Source: an uncultured Kangiella sp. (GTDB lineage: Bacteria; Pseudomonadota; Gammaproteobacteria; Enterobacterales; Kangiellaceae). From it: a stretch of 64,000 bases of DNA. A model generated the notes under the pieces. The model was not told the origin of the DNA. It did not search any database and worked only from the letters and a program-made list of their open reading frames with translations. A program made the position numbers and the translations under genes. Position 1 is the first letter of the stretch; each line of letters opens with the position of its first letter. The stretch is from assembly GCA_950096615.1 (NCBI GenBank), contig CATNCP010000001.1, forward strand, positions 107,661-171,660. The letters run 5' to 3'. This document shows positions 56,515 through 64,000 of the stretch, piece after piece.

Positions 56515-57923
56515 AACAGTTCAATTTACCCGATTTAGGCGAAGGTTTACCGGATGCGGAAATCGTTCGCTGGTTAGTTAAAGAAGGCGATACCGTAACT
56601 GTTGACCAACCAATGGTCGAAATGGAAACGGCAAAGGCTGTGGTCGAAGTCCCTTCTCCATTCGCGGCTAAAATCTCCAAGTTATATGGCCAAGCTGGCG
56701 ACGTCATTAATACCGGCGACCCATTAGTTGAATTTGGTGGCTCAGGCTCTAAAAAGGCTGCGCCTAAGAAATCATCTGATAACAAAGAATCTGGCGAAGA
56801 AAAACGTGCTGACAGCGGCACAGTTGTTGGCGCCGTTGAAGTTGGTAACAACGTTGTTGCTGAAACCACTAACTCAGTGGTTAAAGCGCTAGCTCGCAAG
56901 CTTAAAGTTGACCTAACGCAAGTTACTGGTACGGGCAAAGACGGCGCTATCACGCAAAAAGACGTGCGAGAAGCGGCAAAGAATGGCACTGGTTCTGCTA
57001 AAGCAGAAGCTGCTCCAGTAGCACAGCAAGAGTCTGGTTTTGATACGAGTAACCCTCTGGCTTATAAAGCATCACCAGCAGTACGTGCACTAGCCCGTAA
57101 GCTTGGTGTTGACTTAGGTAACTGCCAAGCTTCAGGTCGTAAAGGCTCGATTACGCGTAATGATGTTGAAAGTGCTTCTAAAGGTGGTTCTGCTCCAGCA
57201 GCTAGCCAACCTGCACAGTCATCAACAAGCTCAACAACGTCAAGCACTCCATCTAGTACTGGTGGCTTGCCAACGTTGAACGTTGAAGTTAAACCTGAAA
57301 CCGTTCGTGGCGTACGTCGCGCGATGGCAATGGGCATGTCTCACTCACACTCGACAGTCGTTCCTACGACTTTAGTAGAAGATGTTGATATTTCAGCATG
57401 GCCAAAAGGTACTGACTCTCTAGCGCGTTATGTCCGTGCATTAGTCACAGCAGCTAAAGCTGTTCCAGCGGTTAACGCTTGGTTCGATGGCGATAAATTT
57501 GAGCGTCTATTGCACCCTAACGTTAACGTTGGGATCGCAGTGGATTCTGGCGACGGCTTATACGTTCCAGTCGTTCACAATGCCGATCGCATGAGCATGA
57601 CAGACGTTCGCGGTCGCGTTCAAGAGCTTCGTCAGAAGATTGAAACTAAATCGCTAAAACAGGACGATCAGCAAAACGCCACGATCACCCTGTCGAACTT
57701 CGGTTCAATTGCAGGTCGCTACGGCACACCAGTCGTATCGCCACCACAGGTAGCGATTCTTGGAACTGGTCGATTCCGTAATGAATTGAAGCTAACCGAT
57801 AAAGGCATCACTAACGCTAAAATGTTGCCACTATCGCTAACCTTTGATCACCGCGCCTGTACTGGCGGCGAAGCAGCTCGATTCTTAGCGGCTGTGATGG
57901 AAGATCTGCAAAAAGCTCAGTAA
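56511..57923 (+). CDS. pdhC: 2-oxoacid dehydrogenase E2 with two E3-binding domains
   Basis: Dihydrolipoyl acyltransferase of 470 residues. One lipoyl domain (1-76) has the lipoylated K42 in METAKAVVEV. A linker leads to a first peripheral subunit-binding domain (about 121-158, VKALARKLKVDL...ITQKDV). A second follows (about 186-223, VRALARKLGVDL...ITRNDV), then a Ser/Thr linker and the catalytic domain (about 255-470). The motif is FDHRACTGG: H447 is present but the usual HRxxDG aspartate is T451. No E3 (lpd) gene follows in the window, so E3 must be supplied from elsewhere. Confidence 0.92.
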   Translation: MKQFNLPDLGEGLPDAEIVRWLVKEGDTVTVDQPMVEMETAKAVVEVPSPFAAKISKLYGQAGDVINTGDPLVEFGGSGSKKAAPKKSSDNKESGEEKRADSGTVVGAVEVGNNVVAETTNSVVKALARKLKVDLTQVTGTGKDGAITQKDVREAAKNGTGSAKAEAAPVAQQESGFDTSNPLAYKASPAVRALARKLGVDLGNCQASGRKGSITRNDVESASKGGSAPAASQPAQSSTSSTTSSTPSSTGGLPTLNVEVKPETVRGVRRAMAMGMSHSHSTVVPTTLVEDVDISAWPKGTDSLARYVRALVTAAKAVPAVNAWFDGDKFERLLHPNVNVGIAVDSGDGLYVPVVHNADRMSMTDVRGRVQELRQKIETKSLKQDDQQNATITLSNFGSIAGRYGTPVVSPPQVAILGTGRFRNELKLTDKGITNAKMLPLSLTFDHRACTGGEAARFLAAVMEDLQKAQ

Positions 57924-57951
57924 CTTACAATAAGTCACTGACTGTTGCGAC

Positions 57952-57985
57952 AAAAGCGCGTCACTTAACGGTGTCGCGCTTTTTT
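57952..57985 (+). terminator. Terminator of the 2-oxoacid dehydrogenase operon
   Basis: AAAAGCGCG and CGCGCTTTTTT enclose an inner CAC/GTG pairing with a T-T mismatch, followed by six Ts. It lies 29 bases after the E2 stop. Confidence 0.82.
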
Positions 57986-58086
57986 ATTGCCGATTCTTTG
58001 TAATATTTCCAAACATTTCAACCCTAGCGCATCCCCCCACCCTTTGCTATTCTCAGTCGGTTAATTAACAAAAATGGAGTCATTGT

Positions 58087-60201
58087 ATGAACAAAAGACT
58101 GATAGCGAGCCTAGTTATTGGCTCGGTCGCGTCTGTGGGGGTTATGACACAAAGTATGGCGAAAGATACGCAAAAAGCATCTAAAGTCGATGATCCTTAC
58201 ATTTGGTTAGAAGATGTTGGCGGCGAAAAGGCCTTGAATTGGGTTGAAGAGCAGAATGAAAAGTCGCTTGGCTATTTAAAATCGAAGCCACTTTATAAAG
58301 AATTGTATGAAAAGAATTTAGAGGTATACAACTCAGACGAGCGTATTCCCTACGTCAGCCAAATGGGCGATTACTTTTATAACTTCTGGCGTGATGATGA
58401 AAATCCACGTGGTTTATGGCGTCGCACAACGTTAGAAGAATACCAAAAAGACGATCCTGAGTGGGAAATCGTCTTAAACCTTGATGAGCTTGCTGAAAAA
58501 GAAGATGAAAACTGGGTCTACAAGGGCTCTAACTGCTTATATCCTACCTATGATCGCTGCTTAATCAACTTATCTCGCGGCGGCGCTGATGCGACCGTGG
58601 TTCGTGAGTTTGATATCGAAACAAAAAGCTTCGTCAAAGATGGCTTCCAGTTACCAGAAGCTAAAAGTAACCTAAGCTGGATTGATAAAGATACGCTCTA
58701 CGTCGGCACTGACTTTGGTGAAGGAAGCATGACCGACTCAGGCTACCCTCGTGTAGTGAAAGTATGGGAACGTGGTCAGCCTGTTGAAAAAGCCAAAACC
58801 GTATTTGAAGGCGAAAAAGAGAACGTGTGGGTCGCTGGCATGGTCGCGCACGATGGCGATGACAAATATCAAATTATCTATCAAGGCCTGGATTTTTATA
58901 CGTCAGAGATTTACTTAAAAACTGATGAAGGGATGAAAAAACTTGAGCGTCCTAAAGACAGTAGTTTCAGCGGCATTATCAATGACCAGTTACTATTAGA
59001 GCTTAAGTCTGACTGGGAAGTTGGTGATAAAACCTATAAACAAGCTTCATTACTCTCTATCTCGATGGATGACTATGTCGCAGGAAAGAAAAACTTCACC
59101 GAAGTGCTGGTTCCTGATGCGCACACCTCTATTGCTAGCGTCTCTAGCACTAAAGATCATGTGCTAATTACCACGCTAAAAGACGTTAGCAGTGAGTTAT
59201 ATCGCTATACTTTTAGCGATGGCAAATGGTCTCACGAAAAAATCGATATGCCTGATTTAGGTACACTGTCGGTTACTGGCACCAGTGATGAGCACAATAA
59301 CTTCTTCATCAACTACCAGAACTTCCTAACGCCAAGTAGCTTGTACTACTTCGATGCAGAAAAAGATTCAGCAAGCGTACTGAAAAGCTTGCCGGCATTT
59401 TTCGATGCAACGCCTTATAAAGTCGAGCAAAAGTTCGCAGAGGCTGAAGACGGTACCAAGATCCCTTACTTCCTAATCATGGCGAAAGATACCGAGTTAA
59501 ATGGTGAAAACCCAACACTTCTTTATGGTTACGGTGGTTTCGAAGTATCGTTACGCCCAAGCTACTCCGCGACTATTGGCATCGACTGGTTAGAGCAAGG
59601 TGGTGTTTACGCACTCGCTAACATTCGCGGTGGTGGTGAGTATGGTCCAGCATGGCACCAAGCAGCGCTAAAGAAAAATCGTCATATTGCTTTCAATGAT
59701 TTCATTACTGTTGCCGAAGACTTGATCGAGACCAAGGTCACTAATAAAAGTCATTTAGGCATTCGTGGTGGTAGTAATGGCGGTTTATTAGTGGGTACGG
59801 TTGCTACTATGCGTCCTGATTTGTATGAAGCTGTAGTTTGTCAGGTTCCATTACTCGACATGAAGCGCTTCAATCAACTATTAGCTGGCGCAAGCTGGAT
59901 GGGCGAATACGGTAACCCGGATAACGAAGACGAGTGGAACTACATTAAAACTTACTCGCCTTACCACAACGTTCATAAAGACGTTGATTACCCTAAAATC
60001 TTCTTTACGACATCAACTCGTGATGACCGAGTACACCCTGGACACGCACGTAAGATGGTTGCGAAGATGATGAGCCAAGGTCATGACCTTCTTTATTATG
60101 AGAACACCGAAGGTGGTCATGGTGGCGCTGCAAACAATGAACAGTCAGCTAAGTTAAATGCCTTAATTTATACTTACCTTGCTGATCAGCTGATGGATTA
60201 A
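58087..60201 (+). CDS. Prolyl oligopeptidase (S9A), exported
   Basis: A 704-residue serine peptidase cutting short peptides after proline. The N-terminus (MNKRLIASLVIGSVASVGVMTQSMA) is a signal peptide. The family start is DDPYIWLEDVGGEKALNWVEEQN, and a propeller covers about 70-430. The catalytic domain has the serine in RGGSNGGLLVG (near 563), aspartate in STRDDRVHPGHA (near 646) and histidine in EGGHGGAAN (near 678). YGYGGFEVSLRPSYS and LANIRGGGEYGPAWHQAA are diagnostic. It is monocistronic with terminators on both sides. It probably liberates proline-containing peptides in the periplasm, next to the proline synthesis genes by position only. Confidence 0.93.
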   Translation: MNKRLIASLVIGSVASVGVMTQSMAKDTQKASKVDDPYIWLEDVGGEKALNWVEEQNEKSLGYLKSKPLYKELYEKNLEVYNSDERIPYVSQMGDYFYNFWRDDENPRGLWRRTTLEEYQKDDPEWEIVLNLDELAEKEDENWVYKGSNCLYPTYDRCLINLSRGGADATVVREFDIETKSFVKDGFQLPEAKSNLSWIDKDTLYVGTDFGEGSMTDSGYPRVVKVWERGQPVEKAKTVFEGEKENVWVAGMVAHDGDDKYQIIYQGLDFYTSEIYLKTDEGMKKLERPKDSSFSGIINDQLLLELKSDWEVGDKTYKQASLLSISMDDYVAGKKNFTEVLVPDAHTSIASVSSTKDHVLITTLKDVSSELYRYTFSDGKWSHEKIDMPDLGTLSVTGTSDEHNNFFINYQNFLTPSSLYYFDAEKDSASVLKSLPAFFDATPYKVEQKFAEAEDGTKIPYFLIMAKDTELNGENPTLLYGYGGFEVSLRPSYSATIGIDWLEQGGVYALANIRGGGEYGPAWHQAALKKNRHIAFNDFITVAEDLIETKVTNKSHLGIRGGSNGGLLVGTVATMRPDLYEAVVCQVPLLDMKRFNQLLAGASWMGEYGNPDNEDEWNYIKTYSPYHNVHKDVDYPKIFFTTSTRDDRVHPGHARKMVAKMMSQGHDLLYYENTEGGHGGAANNEQSAKLNALIYTYLADQLMD

Positions 60202-60217
60202 CCATCAGCAAACGACA

Positions 60218-60243
60218 AAAAAGGCGCCAATCGGCGCCTTTTT
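60218..60243 (+). terminator. Terminator after the prolyl oligopeptidase gene
   Basis: AAAAAGGCGCC and GGCGCCTTTTT form an 11-bp stem with the loop AATC, 16 bases after the stop. It isolates the following proB leader from upstream transcription. Confidence 0.9.
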
Positions 60244-60321
60244 CTTAATTGCTAGCAAAGCTTCCATCAATATAACCAATTATTCATTGCCTCAAAGACT
60301 AAACTATAGGATATTTAAGCA

Positions 60322-60459
60322 ATGAATTATGCTACTGGCGCGAACCTAATCAATGGCCTTCCCGGTCAACCCATGCCCTTCCCCATCGGGAAGCAGGTAG
60401 GTTTGCGCTCGCATTTAGGCCGTACGTTTAAGATAGACCTCTTTAACGACTTTATTTAA
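60322..60459 (+). CDS. Candidate proline-rich leader peptide upstream of proB
   Basis: An open frame of 45 codons ending at TAA, 115 bases before proB. Codons 14, 17, 19 and 21 are all CCC proline (GLPGQPMPFPIG). A possible weak ribosome binding site (AGGAT) lies about 11 bases before the ATG. The stop lies 17 bases before a strong terminator stem. It overlaps the paired strands described in the attenuator entry. It is either a regulatory leader peptide or a small protein. I know no homologue. Confidence 0.45.
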   Translation: MNYATGANLINGLPGQPMPFPIGKQVGLRSHLGRTFKIDLFNDFI

Positions 60460-60510
60460 ACGACACCATACGCTTTAAAAGCCCGCAAGCCTCGCTTCGC
60501 GGGCTTTTTT
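60338..60510 (+). promoter_or_regulatory. Candidate proline attenuator of proB
   Basis: Strand 1 (60338-60348, GCGCGAACCTA) pairs with strand 2 (60398-60408, TAGGTTTGCGC), 11 pairs with one wobble. Between them a 7-bp stem CTTCCCG/CGGGAAG (60358-60364 / 60387-60393) overlaps the proline codons. Strand 2 (60399-60407) can instead pair with 60484-60492 (CGCAAGCCT), 9 pairs with one wobble. That segment is the 5' arm of the terminator AAAAGCCCGC-AAGC / GCTT-C-GCGGGCTTTT (60477-60510). The 1:2, 2:3 and 3:4 layout is that of a ribosome-stalling attenuator. The terminator is certain; the switching is inference. Confidence 0.55.
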
Positions 60511-60574
60511 ATTGCCTATAAGAAAACGACGTTTTAAAACTCTAACTAACGAGAAATGACACAAGGACACAGTA

Positions 60575-61402
60575 ATGAATAGTATAGATTTTGCCCAATA
60601 CAACAACATCGTGATTAAGGTCGGCTCGGCTTTGGTGGCTCCAGATGGACACTCCTGCTCAACTCAATTCTGTCTCCCACTCGCTAACTTCATTAAAAAG
60701 TGCCAACAAAGCGCAAAAAAAGTCACGCTAGTCAGCTCGGGTGCTGTGGCAGCTGGATTCAATACACTAAAACCTGACCACGAACATTTGTCGCTTGATG
60801 AAAAGCAAGCTTTAGCGGCTATTGGGCAATCTAAAGTGATTAACCATTGGCAACGTTTCTTTGATGAGAGCGTCGCACAAGTGCTATTAACTGCAGCCGA
60901 TATCCAAAGCAGCCATCGCTCGGCTAACGCCAAACGTACGTTAATAACGCTTCAGCAATACGGTGTACTGCCGATTATTAATGAAAACGATACAGTGGCG
61001 GTTGATGAGCTAAAATTTGGTGACAATGATCGTCTCGCAGCTCAAGTAGCTACATTAATCGAGGCAGATTTATTGCTCATTTGCAGCGATGTCGATGGTC
61101 TTTTTAATGACAACCCACATACCAACAGCAACGCACAGCTGATACCGTTCATCGACGAGATGACTGACGACATCATGCAATTAGGCCAAGCAAGCCACAA
61201 CCCACAAGCCACCGGTGGTATGCTGACTAAGCTGTTAGCAGCTCAAATCGCCCATGATTCAGGTACCGACACTATTATCTGTAATGGTAAAACTGAAGCC
61301 TATTCGAGGTTATTTCAGCAGCAAAACCCTGGCACTTTGATACGCTCTCATAAGCGTTTACAGACTAACTCCAGCCCAAGCATTAGAATTACTAATCCAT
61401 AG
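60575..61402 (+). CDS. proB: Glutamate 5-kinase, first copy (no PUA domain)
   Basis: Amino-acid-kinase-fold enzyme phosphorylating glutamate, the first and feedback-regulated step of proline synthesis. The 275 residues cover only the kinase domain; Escherichia coli ProB has 367 with a C-terminal PUA domain. Motifs are NIVIKVGSALVAPDG, VTLVSSGAVAAGF, NENDTVAVDELKFGDND, LICSDVDGLFNDNP and ATGGMLTKLLAA. It has a 30-residue tail after the family end (NPGTLIRS). ACAAGGACA precedes the ATG. It is the copy behind the candidate proline attenuator, and a second copy follows 384 bases later. Confidence 0.93.
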   Translation: MNSIDFAQYNNIVIKVGSALVAPDGHSCSTQFCLPLANFIKKCQQSAKKVTLVSSGAVAAGFNTLKPDHEHLSLDEKQALAAIGQSKVINHWQRFFDESVAQVLLTAADIQSSHRSANAKRTLITLQQYGVLPIINENDTVAVDELKFGDNDRLAAQVATLIEADLLLICSDVDGLFNDNPHTNSNAQLIPFIDEMTDDIMQLGQASHNPQATGGMLTKLLAAQIAHDSGTDTIICNGKTEAYSRLFQQQNPGTLIRSHKRLQTNSSPSIRITNP

Positions 61403-61522
61403 CATAAGTTACTGTTATTTATAATTATTTTTGAAATTGTGTTAAATCGCTGAGATATAACGAGCCGGAAAGATAAGATGTGTTCTTTAAAAACAACATA
61501 CCCCCCAGCTATATGGGGTTTT

Positions 61523-61563
61523 AAGCGCTAATAGGCGCTTAGAGCGTCTCTCAGATTTTTTTT
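61523..61563 (+). promoter_or_regulatory. Overlapping hairpins ending in eight Ts, between the two proB copies
   Basis: Hairpin A is AAGCGC (61523-61528) / GCGCTT (61535-61540). Hairpin B is CTTAGAG (61538-61544) / CTCTCAG (61548-61554) with one mismatch and loop CGT, followed by A and eight Ts (61556-61563). A and B share CTT, so they cannot both form fully. A further CCCCA/TGGGG stem lies at 61503-61518. The 384-base gap otherwise holds only the small ORF at 61578. This could be a terminator for the first proB with an attenuation option, which is inference. Confidence 0.4.
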
Positions 61564-61577
61564 GAGTCAGATTTGAC

Positions 61578-61727
61578 ATGAGTATCTCTATGTTAATAAT
61601 GCGAACCGTGCTTAACATTAATCAAAAAGACATAGCGACACTTTCCACGGCAGGCATTTCAGGCCAGCCAAGTCGGATTATGTCTGAGATTAGAAAACAA
61701 GCCTTGCGCTTGGGTAACGTGTTCTAG
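61578..61727 (+). CDS. Possible small ORF between the proB copies
   Basis: An ATG-initiated frame of 49 codons with text NQKDIATLSTAGISGQPSRIMSEIRKQALRLG in its middle and end, suggesting a short helical, basic peptide. It contains only one proline, so it is not an obvious proline-sensing leader. No good ribosome binding site is seen. It ends 59 bases before the second proB. It may be a leader, a small regulator or chance. Confidence 0.25.
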   Translation: MSISMLIMRTVLNINQKDIATLSTAGISGQPSRIMSEIRKQALRLGNVF

Positions 61728-61786
61728 CACGCCACGTCACTTTTAACTCGTCATACATTAATCCTTTAAAATAGAAAGGTCATTTC

Positions 61787-62596
61787 ATGCTCGAACATAT
61801 TGAATTTGGTAATTACAACAACATCGTCGTTAAAGTTGGTTCTGCGCTTATTGCGCCAGACGGTCACTCATGCTCTGCAGAGTACTGCCTACCCATCGCT
61901 CACTTTGTTAGAAAGTGCCGCAAAGCCGGTAAGCAAGTTACGCTAGTATCATCAGGAGCCGTTGCAGCAGGTTTCAACTTGCTAAAGCCTGATTACGACA
62001 CATTAACTCGTAAAGAGAAGCAGCCGTTAGCAGCTGTCGGTCAGTCCATGGTCGTCGCTCACTGGCAACGTTTCTTTGATGATGTTGTAGCCCAGGTATT
62101 ACTAACTTCAGCAGATATTAAAAATCCTGAGCGTGCTCAAAACGCACGTAATACATTCAAAACACTTGAAGAACTCGGCGCCCTACCGATTGTTAACGAA
62201 AACGATACGGTAGCGACGGAAGAACTAACGGTTGGCGACAACGATAACCTCGTTGCACAAGTCGCAGCACTGACGAACGCAGATCTACTGATTATTTGTA
62301 GTGACATCGACGGTGTTTACGATGACAACCCGAAAGTTAACCCTGACGCCGAATTAGTGAATCAATTTGAAGGCATCAGCGAAGAAGCTCTAGCTATGGG
62401 TAAGCAAAGCACCAGCGCACAAGGTACTGGTGGTATGCGTACCAAGCTTAAAGCAGCGAAGTTCGCCTCGGAAAATGGTATTGATACGATCATCTGTAAC
62501 GGTACAAACGAAAGTTACATGCGTCTATTCAGTAACCAAAACCCAGGTACATTAGTTCGCAACACAGCTGAGAAAGACGACGTAGAAGTCGCTTAG
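61787..62596 (+). CDS. proB: Glutamate 5-kinase, second copy (no PUA domain)
   Basis: A kinase of 269 residues, by eye around 60 percent identical to the copy at 60575. The same motifs are intact (NIVVKVGSALIAPDG, VTLVSSGAVAAGF, NENDTVATEELTVGDNDNL, LIICSDIDGVYDDNP and GTGGMRTKLKAA). It too lacks the PUA domain. The ATG is preceded by GAAAGG. It is 30 bases upstream of proA and so forms the proBA unit proper. The two copies may differ in feedback or expression, as with Bacillus ProB and the osmoadaptive ProJ. Confidence 0.93.
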   Translation: MLEHIEFGNYNNIVVKVGSALIAPDGHSCSAEYCLPIAHFVRKCRKAGKQVTLVSSGAVAAGFNLLKPDYDTLTRKEKQPLAAVGQSMVVAHWQRFFDDVVAQVLLTSADIKNPERAQNARNTFKTLEELGALPIVNENDTVATEELTVGDNDNLVAQVAALTNADLLIICSDIDGVYDDNPKVNPDAELVNQFEGISEEALAMGKQSTSAQGTGGMRTKLKAAKFASENGIDTIICNGTNESYMRLFSNQNPGTLVRNTAEKDDVEVA

Positions 62597-62626
62597 GAAA
62601 TTTTAGGATTTTTCATAGGAGATAAC

Positions 62627-63913
62627 ATGAACATGAAAGAGAACGGTTTTGAAGACCAAGAACAGCAAGAGTTATACGAGTTAACACTCCGCGCGAAAGA
62701 AGCCGCGAAAACTCTTGCCACATTAACGAGTAGCCAAAAGAACGATGTGCTTGCTGCGATGGCGAAACAGCTGAAGACCAACCAAGCACAAATTCTTGAA
62801 GCGAACAAAAAAGATATTGAGTACGCGAAAGAAAACGACTTGTCAGACGCTATGGTCGACCGTCTATTGCTCGACGAAGAGCGTGTCGACGGCATGGTTA
62901 GCGCCCTGCATAACGTAATGAACCTAGCCGACCCAGTCGGTGAGATGGGTGAAAGCACCCTACGCCCTAACGGTATCCGTGTCGCCAAGATGCGCATTCC
63001 ACTAGGCGTTGTGCTGATGATTTATGAAGCACGCCCTAACGTAGCAGTAGAAGCAGCAGCGCTGACGCTAAAATCAGGTAATGTGGTTATTCTGCGCGGT
63101 GGTAAAGAAGCATGGCACTCAAACAATGCCATTATCGACTGCTGGCACCAAGCAATTGAATCGTGTGGCTTCAGCAAAGAAATGGTCTGCATCGTGCCTT
63201 CGCAAAGTCACTCAGCAGTGAATCACCTACTCCAGTTCCGTGACACGATTGATTTAGTAATCCCACGTGGTGGCGAGCGTTTGATTCAAGCGGTAACGGA
63301 CAACAGTAAGATTCCAGTGATTCAGCACTTCAAGGGCGTATGTCACTTATACGTTGATAAATATGCTGACTTAGACAAAGCTGAGAAACTGCTAAAAGAC
63401 GGTAAAGTGTCGCGTCCAGGCGTTTGTAACTCGCTAGAAAGTTTAGTGATTCACAAAGACATTGCTGACGAATTTCTGAAGCGCGTCAATGCACTAGGCA
63501 ACGAGTTTGGTATCCAGTTTAAAGCAGACAAAGACTCTGCCAGCAAGTTGGACAACGCCGAAGTTGCTAACGCGGAAGATTACCACAACGAATACTTGAG
63601 CTTAGCCATGAGTGTGTCACAAGCTGACTCTTACGAAGCTGCTATTGAGCATATTCAAAACCACAGCTCAAGCCACACTGAAGTCATCGTCACTAAAGAT
63701 ATCGACCGTGGTAATGAATTCGTAAAACGCATCAACTCGTCAGTCGTGATGGTTAACGCTTCATCACGCTTCTCAGACGGTGGCGAACTTGGCCTAGGCG
63801 CAGAAATTGGTATCTCAACCAGTAAACTACACGCCTACGGTCCAATGGGCTTAGTTCAGCTAACGACAGAAAAATACGTCGTCACTGGCCAAGGCCAAGC
63901 TAAACACTATTAA
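62627..63913 (+). CDS. proA: Glutamate-5-semialdehyde dehydrogenase (gamma-glutamyl phosphate reductase)
   Basis: NADPH-dependent reductase making glutamate semialdehyde, which cyclises toward proline. The 428 residues have the aldehyde-dehydrogenase-like fold of ProA, with IPLGVVLMIYEARPNVAVEAAALTLKSGN, LRGGKEAWHSN, PRGGERLIQAV and the catalytic C267 in SRPGVCNSLESL. The end has FSDGGELGLGAEIGISTSKLHAYGPMGL. GGAG lies about 8 bases before the ATG, and a second ATG two codons later is possible. It is coupled with the second proB. proC is not in the window. Confidence 0.96.
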   Translation: MNMKENGFEDQEQQELYELTLRAKEAAKTLATLTSSQKNDVLAAMAKQLKTNQAQILEANKKDIEYAKENDLSDAMVDRLLLDEERVDGMVSALHNVMNLADPVGEMGESTLRPNGIRVAKMRIPLGVVLMIYEARPNVAVEAAALTLKSGNVVILRGGKEAWHSNNAIIDCWHQAIESCGFSKEMVCIVPSQSHSAVNHLLQFRDTIDLVIPRGGERLIQAVTDNSKIPVIQHFKGVCHLYVDKYADLDKAEKLLKDGKVSRPGVCNSLESLVIHKDIADEFLKRVNALGNEFGIQFKADKDSASKLDNAEVANAEDYHNEYLSLAMSVSQADSYEAAIEHIQNHSSSHTEVIVTKDIDRGNEFVKRINSSVVMVNASSRFSDGGELGLGAEIGISTSKLHAYGPMGLVQLTTEKYVVTGQGQAKHY

Positions 63914-63968
63914 AAGTTAAGCTAAGGAAAAGCGTTCGAGCAATAGGGTTCTACCAAGCCCTATACTC

Positions 63969-63999
63969 AAAGCCGCGGAGTCAAATCCGCGGCTTTTTT
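63969..63999 (+). terminator. Terminator after proA
   Basis: AAAGCCGCGGA (63969-63979) and TCCGCGGCTTT (63986-63996) form an 11-bp stem with a 6-base loop and a T run at the window's edge. It closes the proline unit. Confidence 0.9.
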
Positions 64000-64000
64000 A

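Overview
The window is a 64 kb chromosomal segment of a moderately AT-rich gammaproteobacterium. The order asd-fimV-truA-accD-folC-SPOR gene-cvpA-purF is a classic gammaproteobacterial block. The aat-bpt-infA / clpA-clpS neighbourhood, the many secreted peptidases, the TonB-dependent receptor and the agmatine route to putrescine fit a marine, protein-degrading lineage. Kangiella or a close relative is my best guess; this is inference and no search was run. No phage, insertion sequence, plasmid or CRISPR signature was seen.

Layout. 1-4.4 kb: polyamine synthesis (speE end, speA, aguA, aguB). 4.5-5.7 kb: VOC protein, rhodanese lipoprotein, tRNA-Arg(CCU). 5.8-8.8 kb: divergent LysR regulator and the glutathione-dependent formaldehyde pathway frmA-frmB. 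8.8-13.6 kb: secreted S9 peptidase and TonB-dependent receptor. 13.8-15.5 kb: umuDC. 16.5-21.1 kb: N-degron pathway (aat, bpt, clpA, clpS) around infA. 21.3-31 kb: sixA, YqhA-like and YegP-like proteins, a DUF3465 protein, an AhpD-like protein, M16 and M1 peptidase lipoproteins, a cyanophycinase homologue and a small lipoprotein. 31-39 kb: gltX, tRNA-Val(UAC), an FAD-linked oxidase, a ZIP-like membrane protein, and a large propeller/Y_Y_Y/degenerate-GGDEF sensor beside an acyltransferase. 39-52 kb: a long leftward run of housekeeping genes ending at pepN. 52.1-52.9 kb: three small overlapping unknown ORFs. 53-58 kb: a secreted metallo-beta-lactamase-fold protein and a three-gene 2-oxoacid dehydrogenase operon lacking E3. 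58-64 kb: prolyl oligopeptidase, then proline synthesis with two tandem short glutamate 5-kinases and proA.

The most interesting signal is upstream of the first proB (60.32-60.51 kb). A 45-codon ORF has four CCC proline codons within eight codons. It overlaps a stem whose 3' strand can alternatively pair with the 5' arm of a strong intrinsic terminator just before proB. This has the geometry of a ribosome-stalling attenuator for proline synthesis. A second pair of mutually exclusive hairpins, ending in eight Ts, lies between the two proB copies. Other points of note are an E2 subunit with tandem E3-binding domains and an altered HRxxDG motif, a perfect 16-bp palindrome ahead of that operon, an orphan cyanophycinase, a degenerate GGDEF sensor, and a candidate non-canonical operator at umuDC.

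All calls come from reading the sequence and given translations. Family assignments rest on remembered motifs, and identities and residue positions marked as approximate are by eye.
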